Below the pieces are notes generated by a model that did not search any database, was not told the origin of the DNA, and saw only the letters and a program-made list of their open reading frames with translations. From contig NZ_CP048829.1 of the NCBI RefSeq assembly GCF_019355395.1, positions 1,488,001 to 1,552,000 of the forward strand: 64,000 bases of DNA. The letters run 5' to 3'. Shown here in pieces: positions 52,007 to 61,200 of this stretch (position 1 is the stretch's first letter; each line of letters begins with the position of its first letter). This stretch comes from Chordicoccus furentiruminis (GTDB taxonomy: Bacteria; Bacillota; Clostridia; Lachnospirales; Lachnospiraceae). Made by a program: the position numbers and the translations under genes.

Positions 52007-55000
52007 TCATCGCCGCGCGGACACCCGCACGGTCACGCTGTCCGCGCCGAAGAGGGCGGCGCATGCCTCCTTTGCCTCCGGTGTCACCGTGATGCCGCCG
52101 GGAAGACGCCGGAACCGCTTCGTGTCGCGAAGGTAGATGAGCACGGCGTCCCGTCCGTCCGATTCCCCGAGCAGTTCCTGAAGCTCCGTCTCCTTCGCCT
52201 GATACGTCTTCAGATCGGGAAAGGCGATCCACAGCTCCCGCGTCACCTCGCTGAACGGCGTCATGCGCTCACAGATCAGCTTGCTCGCCTTGTCGTCCTC
52301 CGCCGAGACGCGGCCTTCGACGAAAACCTTGTTATCCTCCTCCAGGAGAGGCCGGTACTGCTCATAAACCTTCGGGAAAACCAGCACCTCCACCGATCCG
52401 ACCAGATCCTCGACGGTGATGAAGGCCATCACCTGATTGTTCTTCGTGTACTTGATCGTTTTCGAGACAATCATGCCGCCGATGGTCCGTCGGGCGTCCC
52501 CTGGAACCCGGGATGCGCCGGTCTCCTCATCCAGCGCGAAGTCGGCGGACGTCGCGTCGATGCGGCTCTTCCAGATGTCCTCGTAATCCTCCAGCGGATG
52601 ACCGCTCAGATAGACGCCGAGCACCTCTTTTTCAAAGGCGAGCTTCGTCTCCCGGGAATATTCGCCCACGTCCGGCAGCGTGATCTCAAAGGCTTTCTTG
52701 TCCTCCGGCTGCATCAGATCAAAAAGCGACATCTGGCCGCTGATCATCTCCTTGCTCTCGTAGGATGCCTGATCCAGCAGCATCGGGCTGACCTGCATCA
52801 TCTGCTTTCTCGTGCCGCCGAAGCAGTCCAGCGCGCCTCCCTTGATCAGATTCTCGAGTGCCCGCCGGTTCATCTCACGCCCGTATGTCCGCGCGATGAA
52901 GTCACGGATGGATCGGTACGGGCCGTTCGCCCGTTCCGCCACAATGTGATCGATGAGGCTCCTCCCCACCGATTTGATCGCGTACATGCCGCAGCGGATC
53001 GACCCGTTCTCGGTCGTGAAGCGTCCCTCCCCTGAATTGACGGACGGAGGAAGGATCGGGATCCCCACTGAGCGGCAGTGGAGAAGGTACTCGGCGCATT
53101 TGTCCGGATGGTCGATTACGGAGGTCATCAGCGCCGCCATGTACTCCACCGGATAATAGCATTTCAGATAAGCCGTCTGGAACGAGACCACCGCATAGCA
53201 GGCCGCGTGGGATTTGTTGAACGCGTACTTCGCAAAATCCGTCATCTCGTCGAAGATGTGGCTCGCCACCGTCTCCGGAATCCCGTTGGCAATGCAGCCC
53301 GGCACGCCGGCCTCCTTGTTGCCGTAAATGAAGTTCCGGCGTTCCTCCGCCATCACCTTCTCTTTCTTCTTCGACATCGCGCGGCGCACCAGATCCGACC
53401 GCCCCATGCTGTAGCCGGCGAGATCACGCACGATCTGCATGACCTGCTCCTGATAGACGATGCATCCGTAGGTGGGCTTCAGGATCGGCTCCATCTTCGG
53501 CGTGTCAAACCGCACCGTCTCCGGGTGCTCCTTGCCCTTAATGTAGCGGGGAATGAAGTCCATCGGTCCCGGCCGGTAAAGCGCGATACCCGCGATGATA
53601 TCCTCAAAGGCCGACGGCTTCAGCTCCTTCATGAACGACTTCATGCCGCTGCTCTCAAGCTGGAACACGCCTTCGCAGCGTCCCCGGCCGATCATCTCCA
53701 TCACCTTCGGATCGTTATAATCGATGGCGTCAAGATCGATGTCATGGCCGGCCGCGCGGACCAGACGGACGGCGTCCTGAATCACCGTCAGTGTCCGGAG
53801 TCCGAGAAAGTCCATCTTGAGAAGCCCCAGCTCCTCCAGTGTCGTCATCGTGTACTGCGTCGTGATGGAGCCGTCCTGCGCCCTTGACAGCGGCACATAA
53901 TCCACCACCGGCCGGCCGCAGATGACGACCCCGGCCGCGTGCATGGAAGTATTCCGCGGAAGGCCCTCCAGCCTTCTCGACATATCAATCAGATAATGCA
54001 CCTGCTGGTCCGAGTCGTAGAGCTGTCTCAGCTCCGGGTTCATCTTCAGCGCCTTATCCAGCGTGATGCCCAGCTCCTTCGGAATCATCTTGGAGATCCG
54101 GTCGCATTCGCTGTAAGGAAGATCCAGCGCACGGCCCACATCACGGATGACGCCGCGCGCCGCCATCGTGCCGAAGGTGACGATCTGAACCACGCGGTCC
54201 CGTCCGTACTTGGAAACCACGTAGTCGATGACCTCCTGTCTGCGCTCGAATCCGAAGTCCACGTCGATATCCGGCATCGACACCCGTTCCGGATTGAGGA
54301 AGCGCTCGAAGATCAGGCTGTAGCGGATCGGGTCAAGCTCGGTGATGTCAAGCGCGTAGGAGACAAGGGAACCGGCCGCGGATCCACGGCCCGGACCGAC
54401 CATGATGTCATGGGCCTTGGCGAAGTGCACATAGTCCCATACGATCAGGAAATAGTCCACGAAGCCCATGCTGTGGATCGTATCGAGCTCATAGGTCAGA
54501 CGCTCCGCCAGCTCCGGGCGGGACGTGCGGTAGTCCGCCCCGTAGTGGCGCCGCATGCCTTCCTCACAGAGGCGGTTGAGATACGTCCAGGAGGTAAAGC
54601 CTTCCGGCACATCATAGGCGGGGATTTTCCTCTCTCCGAACACGATTTCGACGCGGCACCGGTCCGCGATCCGCTGCGTATTCTCAAGGGCTTCCGGGAT
54701 ATAGCCGAAAAGTGCGCGCATCTCGTCCTCAGACTTCACGTAGTACTGTCCGCCCTCGTAGCGCATCCGGTCCTCGTCGGTCACCTTCTTCTGTGTCTGA
54801 ATGCAGAGGAGGATGTCATGAGATTCGGCGTCCTCGGCCCGGGTATAATGAACGTCGTTCGTGCAGACCAGCGGGATGCCGGTTTCCTCGTGCATCCGGA
54901 GCAGCATCTGATTGACGTGCTTTTGCTCCGGGATGCCGTGATCCTGCAGCTCAAGATAATAATTTCCATCTCCGAACAGGTCCCGGTACTCCAGTGCAGC

Positions 55001-55471
55001 CTTCTTCGCGCCCTCATAGTCACCCATGGTAATATGGCGGGGAACCTCGCCGGCAAGACAGGCGGACAGGGCGATAAGTCCCTCGTGATAGCGGGACAGC
55101 AGTTCCTTGTCGACTCTCGGGCGATAGTAGAAGCCTTCGGTGAAGCCGGCGGACACGATATGCATCAGGTTCTCGTAGCCGCGGTTGTTTTCAGCGAGAA
55201 GGACCAGGTGATAGTAGCGGTCGTCCGATGCGGCGTAATCCCGGTCAAAACGACTCCCCGGAGATACATAGACCTCGCACCCGAGGATCGGCCGGATCCC
55301 CTGTGCGAGGGCCTCTTTGTAAAAATCAATGCAGCCGTACATGACGCCGTGATCCGTGATGGCCGCGGCGGTCTGACCCAGCTCTTTGACCCGGGACACA
55401 TATTCCCGGATCTTGTTGGATCCGTCCAGCAGCGAATATTCCGTATGAACATGAAGATGAACGAAGGCCAT
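52007..55471 (-). CDS. dnaE: DNA polymerase III subunit alpha
   Basis: The 1,154-residue replicative polymerase is of the DnaE class. An N-terminal PHP domain (FVHLHVHTEYSLLDGSNKIR) is followed by the palm with GPGRGSAAGSLVSYALDITE and the catalytic Asp pair in MPDIDVDFGFERRQEVIDYV (about residue 400), fingers, a helix-hairpin-helix region, and a C-terminal OB-fold (GMIVSKTIKYTKNNQVMAFI). The length is normal for Gram-positive DnaE. It ends the run fatA-cvfB-DUF4203-dnaE, 6 bp after the DUF4203 gene. Firmicutes also have PolC for leading-strand synthesis; that gene is not here. Confidence 0.97.
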   Translation of the reverse strand: MAFVHLHVHTEYSLLDGSNKIREYVSRVKELGQTAAAITDHGVMYGCIDFYKEALAQGIRPILGCEVYVSPGSRFDRDYAASDDRYYHLVLLAENNRGYENLMHIVSAGFTEGFYYRPRVDKELLSRYHEGLIALSACLAGEVPRHITMGDYEGAKKAALEYRDLFGDGNYYLELQDHGIPEQKHVNQMLLRMHEETGIPLVCTNDVHYTRAEDAESHDILLCIQTQKKVTDEDRMRYEGGQYYVKSEDEMRALFGYIPEALENTQRIADRCRVEIVFGERKIPAYDVPEGFTSWTYLNRLCEEGMRRHYGADYRTSRPELAERLTYELDTIHSMGFVDYFLIVWDYVHFAKAHDIMVGPGRGSAAGSLVSYALDITELDPIRYSLIFERFLNPERVSMPDIDVDFGFERRQEVIDYVVSKYGRDRVVQIVTFGTMAARGVIRDVGRALDLPYSECDRISKMIPKELGITLDKALKMNPELRQLYDSDQQVHYLIDMSRRLEGLPRNTSMHAAGVVICGRPVVDYVPLSRAQDGSITTQYTMTTLEELGLLKMDFLGLRTLTVIQDAVRLVRAAGHDIDLDAIDYNDPKVMEMIGRGRCEGVFQLESSGMKSFMKELKPSAFEDIIAGIALYRPGPMDFIPRYIKGKEHPETVRFDTPKMEPILKPTYGCIVYQEQVMQIVRDLAGYSMGRSDLVRRAMSKKKEKVMAEERRNFIYGNKEAGVPGCIANGIPETVASHIFDEMTDFAKYAFNKSHAACYAVVSFQTAYLKCYYPVEYMAALMTSVIDHPDKCAEYLLHCRSVGIPILPPSVNSGEGRFTTENGSIRCGMYAIKSVGRSLIDHIVAERANGPYRSIRDFIARTYGREMNRRALENLIKGGALDCFGGTRKQMMQVSPMLLDQASYESKEMISGQMSLFDLMQPEDKKAFEITLPDVGEYSRETKLAFEKEVLGVYLSGHPLEDYEDIWKSRIDATSADFALDEETGASRVPGDARRTIGGMIVSKTIKYTKNNQVMAFITVEDLVGSVEVLVFPKVYEQYRPLLEEDNKVFVEGRVSAEDDKASKLICERMTPFSEVTRELWIAFPDLKTYQAKETELQELLGESDGRDAVLIYLRDTKRFRRLPGGITVTPEAKEACAALFGADSVTVRVSARR

Positions 55472-55477
55472 CGGTCT

Positions 55478-56092
55478 TCAGTCCTTTCTGGTCGAGACAA
55501 ACTGACAGATGATCCCGATTACGCCGAGGATGAGTCCTGTTCCCAGCCGGACCAGCGTCTCGGTCTGGGCGTTCCAGCGGACCTGAATCAGATAGCTGAA
55601 GATCTGATCCGCGAAAAGAAGGCCGCCCATCAGTCCTGTGGTCACGATGATCACCGGTTTCAGGAAGATGACGGCGAGAATCGCGAAGATCAGTCCCGCG
55701 GCCAGCGCGATCACGAAACCGATCAGTTCATCCAGCTGCACATAGTTCAGCAGAAGAGAGGAAACCACGCTGCTCGTGACAAAAAAAACCGCGACGAAAA
55801 CGCTGAGCCTGAAGAGGAAAAAGTTCAGAACCGCAAAGACCACACCGACGAGAATCGGCATGATCACAGGAAGCGGCGAGCTGAACTGGAACTCTCCGGT
55901 CAAAACATAGCCGACCAGAAGGCCGATGAAAAATCCCACCGCTGTCGTGATCGCCTTCACGGACCGGTAGCCGGCAAAGCAGTACAGCAGCCCGAAAAGC
56001 GCGGTGAGAATGACCACCACCGTGCCGGCTCCCTGAATCGCGGGCTCGGACACTTCGAAGAACCGGGCCAGCTCATTGATGACATCGATCAT
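55478..56092 (-). CDS. DUF4203-type membrane protein
   Basis: The 204-residue protein has seven predicted helices, for example VVVILTALFGLLYCFAGYRS and VGFFIGLLVGYVLTG, and GLMGGLLFADQIFSYLI near the end. The pattern fits the DUF4203/TM7S3-TM198-like family of unknown function. It lies between cvfB (20 bp) and dnaE (6 bp) and is very probably cotranscribed with them. Confidence 0.8.
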   Translation of the reverse strand: MIDVINELARFFEVSEPAIQGAGTVVVILTALFGLLYCFAGYRSVKAITTAVGFFIGLLVGYVLTGEFQFSSPLPVIMPILVGVVFAVLNFFLFRLSVFVAVFFVTSSVVSSLLLNYVQLDELIGFVIALAAGLIFAILAVIFLKPVIIVTTGLMGGLLFADQIFSYLIQVRWNAQTETLVRLGTGLILGVIGIICQFVSTRKD

Positions 56093-56112
56093 GTAATTCT
56101 CCCTCCTTCATT

Positions 56113-57048
56113 TCAGAAGCGCTTCCGCGAAGAGCCCGAAGACGCGCTTCCTCCGGCCGCTCCGGCGCCCGGCTCAGGGGCCGGATTCTCTTTCTCCTGA
56201 CGTTTCCCGGTCAGACGAATCTTCCCGTCTCCCAGCGTGATCATCCGCTCCCGGTACAGTCCGCCGACCGCCCGCTTGAACGCGGCCTTTGACAGCCCGA
56301 ACACGTCCCGGATCATCTCCGGGTCCGCACGGTCGTCAAAGGGAAGAACTCCCTGATAGCGGTCCCGGATCGTTTCCAGCACCGCGCCGCCGTCGGTGCG
56401 CATCTGAAGATACGCCTTCTCATGCGGCGAAAGATCCAGTTTTCCATCCGGTCTGACCTTCGTCACGCGGAGCGTAAGACTCTGGCCGATCGAGTAATGC
56501 CCCTGCGCCTCCTGCTTCGGGATCAGTCCTGCGTAGAGGTCGTCCACGGCCACGAATACGCCGTAGTCATCCGTGATTTCGTAGACATACCCTTCCACGC
56601 TGTCTCCTTCATGATAGGACGAATCGCTCCGGAGGTAGGGATAGATCTTCATGGTGGCCGCCAGACGTCCGCTCTTGTCAAGATAAAGCGCCGCCAGCAC
56701 CTGCTCACCGGGTTTCACCCGTCGCGTCTGCTCCTGAAACGGAAGGAACAGATCCTTCTCCAGTCCCCAGTTCAGGAAGGCTCCGATACCGGTCGTCTGG
56801 GCCACGCGCAGCCGCGCCACCTGATGAAGTGTCAGCGCGGGAGCCGCCGTGGTGGCGATCAGACGGTCGGAGGAATCCCGGTAGACGAAGACACGCAGCT
56901 TATCCCCCGCTTCCGTTCCTTCCGGAACCTGCTTCTTCGGCAGCAGCACTCTCTCCATACGGTCCGCGTCTTCCTTCTCGCCGAGATAGACGCCCTGTTC
57001 CTTGAGAGAAACGACGGTAAGCTCCTGATAGATTCCGATTTCGATCAT
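56113..57048 (-). CDS. cvfB: CvfB-like S1-domain RNA-binding protein
   Basis: The 311-residue protein has successive S1-type beta-barrels: YQELTVVSLKEQGVYLGEKE at the N terminus, GIGAFLNWGLEKDLFLPFQE, and VEGYVYEITDDYGVFVAVDD. A C-terminal winged-helix domain (IRDVFGLSKAAFKRAVGGLY) and a disordered tail follow. CvfB of staphylococci binds RNA and affects virulence-gene expression; the role in other Firmicutes is not settled. About 115 bp separate it from the thioesterase gene. Confidence 0.9.
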   Translation of the reverse strand: MIEIGIYQELTVVSLKEQGVYLGEKEDADRMERVLLPKKQVPEGTEAGDKLRVFVYRDSSDRLIATTAAPALTLHQVARLRVAQTTGIGAFLNWGLEKDLFLPFQEQTRRVKPGEQVLAALYLDKSGRLAATMKIYPYLRSDSSYHEGDSVEGYVYEITDDYGVFVAVDDLYAGLIPKQEAQGHYSIGQSLTLRVTKVRPDGKLDLSPHEKAYLQMRTDGGAVLETIRDRYQGVLPFDDRADPEMIRDVFGLSKAAFKRAVGGLYRERMITLGDGKIRLTGKRQEKENPAPEPGAGAAGGSASSGSSRKRF

Positions 57049-57164
57049 AGATTCTTTCTGCCGGCTGAGCGCCCGGCCCGCTGTCCGATGGTTCCGCGGC
57101 TGCCTGCCGGCTTCTCCGGGAGGGAGCGTCCGGCGGCTGCATGTCCCGCATCATATCGGTTTCA

Positions 57165-57872
57165 TCATATCATAAACTCACAGATTGCGCACGGTGTTCC
57201 TTCGCTGTCCGCAAGCGAGACATAGAAGGCGTCCGGTGTCCGCCAGGTCAGCGGCCGGACGAGATCCCCCAGCCGCATCTGCCGCGCGTACTCCACCCGC
57301 AGCTCGCGGACATGAAAACCGGCAGGAAGAAAGCCCAGCGCCATATCGATGTACTGCAGATTGTTGACATGCTGGTTCGTATCAAGGTTCGTCCGCACGA
57401 CATGGAAGGATTCGCACTCGACCGGCTCCTCCTCCGGCAGTGCGATCTTCCGCGGCGCACTGAGTCCCTCCGGCTTCGCCTCCATTCCGTAGCCTTCCAC
57501 CTGCTCCGCCGGCACTCTGAGCAGTTTCCGCTCAGCCAGATCGTACCATGCCCAGCGGGTATTGGCTTCCGCCAGAAGCTGTCCGTCCGCCGCGTACATC
57601 GCGAAGGCCCTGTCCCCTTCGCAGATATGGAAACGGTATGTCCAGGTGCGCGTCGTCACCGCATCTCCGAACTTCGGATAACGGTGCACCACGATCTGCC
57701 AGGACAGAATGATCCAGCCCTGATGGCTGATCATCCACTGCAGCGGTCCGCATCCGATCGCCTCGGAATGAAAGACGCAGCAGTCCTGCATACGCGCCGC
57801 GATGGCGGAAAGCCTCATATTGCCGTTCTGCCCGATTTCCGAGTACCGGACACGGGATGTAAACTCGTACAT
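57165..57872 (-). CDS. Acyl-ACP thioesterase
   Basis: The 235-residue double hotdog-fold protein is of the FatA/FatB type. TSRVRYSEIGQNGNMRLSAI begins the first hotdog, RMQDCCVFHSEAIG and GWIILSWQIVVHRYPKFGDA follow, and the second hotdog has VRTNLDTNQHVNNLQYIDMA with the catalytic Asn/His pair. It releases fatty acids from acyl carrier protein and may set chain length. I use ATG 57872, 5 nt after AGAGG; the GTG at 57878 overlaps that site. Confidence 0.93.
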   Translation of the reverse strand: MYEFTSRVRYSEIGQNGNMRLSAIAARMQDCCVFHSEAIGCGPLQWMISHQGWIILSWQIVVHRYPKFGDAVTTRTWTYRFHICEGDRAFAMYAADGQLLAEANTRWAWYDLAERKLLRVPAEQVEGYGMEAKPEGLSAPRKIALPEEEPVECESFHVVRTNLDTNQHVNNLQYIDMALGFLPAGFHVRELRVEYARQMRLGDLVRPLTWRTPDAFYVSLADSEGTPCAICEFMI

Positions 57873-57922
57873 ATCCACCTCTTCGTAAAGGATCCGGCGG
57901 AGAACGCCGCTCCCCCCTTCTG

Positions 57923-57962
57923 CCGTGAACCGGGCCGCCGCAAACCGCGGCCCGGTTCACGG
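57923..57962. repeat. Perfect 16-bp inverted repeat with an 8-nt loop
   Basis: CCGTGAACCGGGCCGC (57923-57938) and its exact complement (57947-57962) stand between the tRNA-Gln terminator and the thioesterase gene. Neither strand has a U-tract after it. Confidence 0.8.
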
Positions 57963-57965
57963 CTC

Positions 57966-58012
57966 AAAAAAAATGTCCACAGAACCTTACTCAGGTCATT
58001 CTGTGGACATTT
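57966..58012 (-). terminator. tRNA-Gln terminator
   Basis: A perfect 14-bp stem AAATGTCCACAGAA/TTCTGTGGACATTT (57971-57984 with 57999-58012) is followed on the minus strand by a run of T, directly after the tRNA. Confidence 0.9.
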
Positions 58013-58015
58013 GCG

Positions 58016-58087
58016 CTGGGCTAGGAGGATTCGAACCTTCAAATGACGGAGTCAGAGTCCGTTGCCTTACCATTTGGCGATAGCCCA
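58016..58087 (-). tRNA. tRNA-Gln (anticodon CUG)
   Basis: The minus strand folds as a cloverleaf: acceptor TGGGCTA/TAGCCCA, D-arm GCCAAATGGTAAGGC, anticodon stem ACGGA/TCCGT with loop CTCTGAC (anticodon CTG), and T-arm with GGTTCGAATCC. The discriminator is G. CCA is not encoded. It has its own promoter and terminator. Confidence 0.95.
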
Positions 58088-58104
58088 ATATTGCGACGCA
58101 AATC

Positions 58105-58133
58105 AGTGTACCGCAGTGCGCCGCAGAATGCAA
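58105..58133 (-). promoter_or_regulatory. tRNA-Gln promoter
   Basis: Minus strand TTGCAT (58133-58128), 17 bp and TACACT (58110-58105), 17 bp upstream of the tRNA 5' end. Confidence 0.75.
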
Positions 58134-58166
58134 GTATTTTTTAAATTTTTCTCGATTTACTCAAAT

Positions 58167-59630
58167 TCAGCTGACGCCCGCCGACATCTCCTCAAGGAGA
58201 TTCTTCTTGATCGCGTACAGACGGTCCGAGAGATCGACATAGACATTGTGCGGATTGACCAGCCGTTTCGTCTCGTCCCACAGCGTATCCTGCTCCTGCC
58301 TGCACCGTTCACGGAGCTCCATTGTCGTCGCCGTATCGTCATAGACGCAGGTGCCGTGGTCAAACACCGGCTTCAGAATTTCGCGGAGCCGGAACGTGCC
58401 CGCCCTGACCTTCGTCTTCTTCCACGGTTCCATCGGGTCAAACAGGCGGATATCCTGATCCTCGGTGAAGACTTCATCGTTGAGACAGATCAGATCGGCG
58501 CGGACCTTGCCGGTTTCACGGTCATAGATCCGGTAAATCTTCTTATTGCCCGGATTCGTGATCTTCTCCGAGTTCTCGGAAAGCTTGATCTTCGGTGTGA
58601 AGTCCTGATCTCCGCTGTTCCGGATGGCGGCGAGCTTGTAGACGCCGCCGAAGGCCGGCCATCCCTTCGAGGTGATGAGGCTGGTTCCGACGCCCCAGGA
58701 ATTGATCTTCGCGCCCTGCTCCTTGAGCGAATTGATCAGATACTCATCCAGATCGGAGGAAGCGCAGATCGTCGCATCTCCGAATCCGGCCGTATCCAGC
58801 ATCTCATAGGCCTTCTTCGAGAGATAGGCGAGGTCTCCGGAATCGATCCGGATTCCGTAGTGCTTCAGCGGAATCCCTTCCTCGCGCATCTCGCGGAAGA
58901 CGCGGATCGCGTTCGGCACGCCGGACTCCAGCACATTGTAGGTATCGACGAGTAAAATGCAGTTGCCGGGATACAGCTTCGCATAGGCCCGGAACGCTTC
59001 GTACTCCGTCGGGAAGCTCATGATCCAGCTGTGAGCATGCGTTCCCAGCACCGGGACGCCGAACATCTCGCCGGTCAGCACCACCGATGTGCCCGCGCAT
59101 CCGCCGATCACCGCCGCCCGGGCGCCGTAGATGCCCGCGTCCGGTCCCTGCGCGCGGCGCAGTCCGAACTCCATCACACCGTCGCCCTTCGCCGCATGGC
59201 AGACACGCGAAGCCTTCGTCGCGATCAGCGACTCATGGTTCAGCATATTGAGCACCGCCGGCTCGATCAGCTGCGCCTCCATGATCGGTGCGATCACCTT
59301 CAGCATCGGCTCCCGCGGGAACATCACGGTTCCCTCCGGAATCGCCCAGATGCTGCCGGTAAAATGAAAGCCGGCCAGGTATTCCAGAAAATCATCCTCA
59401 AAAAGACCAAGGCTCTTCAGGTATTGAATATCTTCATAAGAGAAATGCAGTCCTTTGACATATTCGATGACCTCGTTGAGTCCGCAGCTGATCGCGTAGC
59501 CTCCGCCGTACGGGTTTTCTCTGTAGAACGCGTCGAAGACGACGGTCTGATCCGTCGGATTCTTGAAATAGCCCTGCATCATCGTAAGCTCATACAGGTC
59601 GGTCATAAGCGTCAGATTGGTTGCTCGCAT
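58167..59630 (-). CDS. pncB: Nicotinate phosphoribosyltransferase
   Basis: The 487-residue enzyme makes nicotinate mononucleotide from nicotinate for NAD salvage. It starts TNLTLMTDLYELTMMQGYFK, a typical PncB opening, and contains DAFYRENPYGGGYAISCGLN, EFGLRRAQGPDAGIYGARAA, GTHAHSWIMSFPTEYEAFRA with the catalytic His and IRIDSGDLAYLSKKAYEMLD. GGGAGG precedes ATG 59630. No other NAD gene is adjacent. Confidence 0.96.
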   Translation of the reverse strand: MRATNLTLMTDLYELTMMQGYFKNPTDQTVVFDAFYRENPYGGGYAISCGLNEVIEYVKGLHFSYEDIQYLKSLGLFEDDFLEYLAGFHFTGSIWAIPEGTVMFPREPMLKVIAPIMEAQLIEPAVLNMLNHESLIATKASRVCHAAKGDGVMEFGLRRAQGPDAGIYGARAAVIGGCAGTSVVLTGEMFGVPVLGTHAHSWIMSFPTEYEAFRAYAKLYPGNCILLVDTYNVLESGVPNAIRVFREMREEGIPLKHYGIRIDSGDLAYLSKKAYEMLDTAGFGDATICASSDLDEYLINSLKEQGAKINSWGVGTSLITSKGWPAFGGVYKLAAIRNSGDQDFTPKIKLSENSEKITNPGNKKIYRIYDRETGKVRADLICLNDEVFTEDQDIRLFDPMEPWKKTKVRAGTFRLREILKPVFDHGTCVYDDTATTMELRERCRQEQDTLWDETKRLVNPHNVYVDLSDRLYAIKKNLLEEMSAGVS

Positions 59631-59792
59631 GGTTCCCTCCCGGAACTGTGTTCCCTGTCGGTCTGCCGGCAGATCCCGTTTTTCAAAGGCCGCCGGCTTT
59701 CTTCTCCGCCTGCAGCCTGTTCTGCTCCGCCGGCTTCATACCGATCCGGCGGAGACGGCCGCGGATTGCCCCGCGCCGATGAAACTTTCTTC

Positions 59793-59821
59793 ATATTAAC
59801 ACCGGGCGAAAGAGGTGGCAA
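59793..59821 (-). promoter_or_regulatory. pncB promoter
   Basis: Minus strand TTGCCA (59821-59816), 17 bp and TAATAT (59798-59793). The leader of about 155 nt is GC-rich with several possible hairpins, but I recognise no known riboswitch. Confidence 0.65.
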
Positions 59822-59951
59822 CGTCTTTTGACCCTGGAAAAAGCGGCATGCGGAGAAGCCGGACGGAGTCTCCGGACTTTTCCGGACAGGTGAGGATTGC
59901 GGCATGCAGGGCCAGTATCCAGCGAAAAACGCGTCCATACGCGGATGATGA

Positions 59952-59981
59952 TTGACTAACTCCGCCAGAGACCGCTATAAA
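59952..59981 (+). promoter_or_regulatory. Promoter ending at the start codon of the cation efflux gene
   Basis: TTGACT (59952-59957), an 18-bp spacer and TATAAA (59976-59981). The expected transcription start, 7-8 nt further, is at or next to the ATG at 59989. Confidence 0.65.
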
Positions 59982-59988
59982 TGAAACC

Positions 59989-61158
59989 ATGATGATCGAT
60001 ACCATGCTCCGGCATTTCGTGAAAGACGATCCCGGACAGAACAGCTTTATTTACCGCTATCACGTGAACCGATTCGCCAGCATCGTCGGCATTCTGTGCA
60101 ATGTGATGCTGTTCGCGGTCAAATTCCTCACCGGTCTGGCAGTCCGCTCCATCTCCATCACGGCGGACTCCTTCAACAACCTGTCGGACGCGTCGTCCAA
60201 CATCATCTCGCTGATCGGCGCGAAACTGGCGAGCCGGCCGGCGGACCGGGAGCATCCCTTCGGGCACGGCCGCTACGAATATCTCGCCGCTCTGATCGTC
60301 GCCATCGTGATCATCGAAGTCGGCATCAGCATCTTCCGCGACTCCCTCGGAAAAATCCGCCATCCGGAGGTCACGGCCTTCTCATGGGCGGCCGTCGTCC
60401 TCCTCGTGCTCTCTGTGCTGATCAAGCTCTGGATGGCGCATTTCTACCGGACTGTGGGCCGGAAGATCGATTCGACGCTGCTGACCGCCACCGCCGCCGA
60501 TTCGAGAAACGACGTGCTGGTCACTTCCGCCACCATCGCGGTTCTGCTCATCGAGCACTTCGTCCCCGTGCATATCGACGGCTGGGCCGGCCTTGCCGTC
60601 TCACTCTTCGTCATCTGGTCCGGCTTCGGCATCGCGAAGGATACCATGCTGCCTCTGATCGGCGAACGGGAGGATCCGGATCTGGCGGGCCGGATCCGGA
60701 AAATTGTTCTTCGCCAGAAGGGAATCATCGGCGTGCACGACCTGATTATTCACAACTACGGGCCGGACCGGAATATGGCCCAGATCCACGCCGAGGTCCC
60801 CGCTTCCATGAGCCTTGAGGAAGCCCATACCATCGCCGATCAGGCGGAACGGGACGTGCGGGACCGGCTCGGCGTGCAGACGACGATTCATATCGATCCG
60901 GTCGAAACCGACGACGCGCGGACCAAAACGGCCCGGGGCCAGCTGAAAAGCGTGCTCCGCTCGCTGGATTCACGGCTTACATTTCACGATTTCCGTATTG
61001 TGATGGGAAATTACCACATCAACCTTGTCTTCGACCTCGTGGTCCCGTACGAATACAGCGATGAACAGCGTGAGCAGCTCGTCTATGAGGTTCAGTCCCG
61101 GATGCGCGCGGCAAGCCCCCGCTATCACTGCCATATCCACTGTGAGACCGCGTTCTGA
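59989..61158 (+). CDS. Cation diffusion facilitator family transporter
   Basis: The 389-residue metal-proton antiporter is probably for Zn, Fe, Mn or Co efflux. The N-terminal domain has six helices with the family metal site in ITADSFNNLSDASSNIISLI (helix 2) and HPFGHGRYEYLAALIVAIVI, and the second half of the site in LTATAADSRNDVLVTSATIA (helix 5). The C-terminal domain (about residues 215-389) has a ferredoxin-like fold and a further part ending CHIHCETAF. No Shine-Dalgarno precedes any of the first ATG codons, and the promoter abuts the start. Confidence 0.93.
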   Translation: MMIDTMLRHFVKDDPGQNSFIYRYHVNRFASIVGILCNVMLFAVKFLTGLAVRSISITADSFNNLSDASSNIISLIGAKLASRPADREHPFGHGRYEYLAALIVAIVIIEVGISIFRDSLGKIRHPEVTAFSWAAVVLLVLSVLIKLWMAHFYRTVGRKIDSTLLTATAADSRNDVLVTSATIAVLLIEHFVPVHIDGWAGLAVSLFVIWSGFGIAKDTMLPLIGEREDPDLAGRIRKIVLRQKGIIGVHDLIIHNYGPDRNMAQIHAEVPASMSLEEAHTIADQAERDVRDRLGVQTTIHIDPVETDDARTKTARGQLKSVLRSLDSRLTFHDFRIVMGNYHINLVFDLVVPYEYSDEQREQLVYEVQSRMRAASPRYHCHIHCETAF

Positions 61159-61200
61159 GCATGCTCTGACCCGGGCGCTGCGCGTCCGGCACGCATTCTG

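Noticed and set aside
53939-56200. 753-codon open frame on the plus strand
   Set aside because: It lies opposite dnaE and the DUF4203 gene, has no ribosome site or recognisable domain, and is the kind of antisense frame that high-GC genes produce.
59631-59785. pncB leader as a possible NAD riboswitch
   Set aside because: It has GC-rich hairpins but none of the conserved blocks of the NAD+ riboswitch classes I know.
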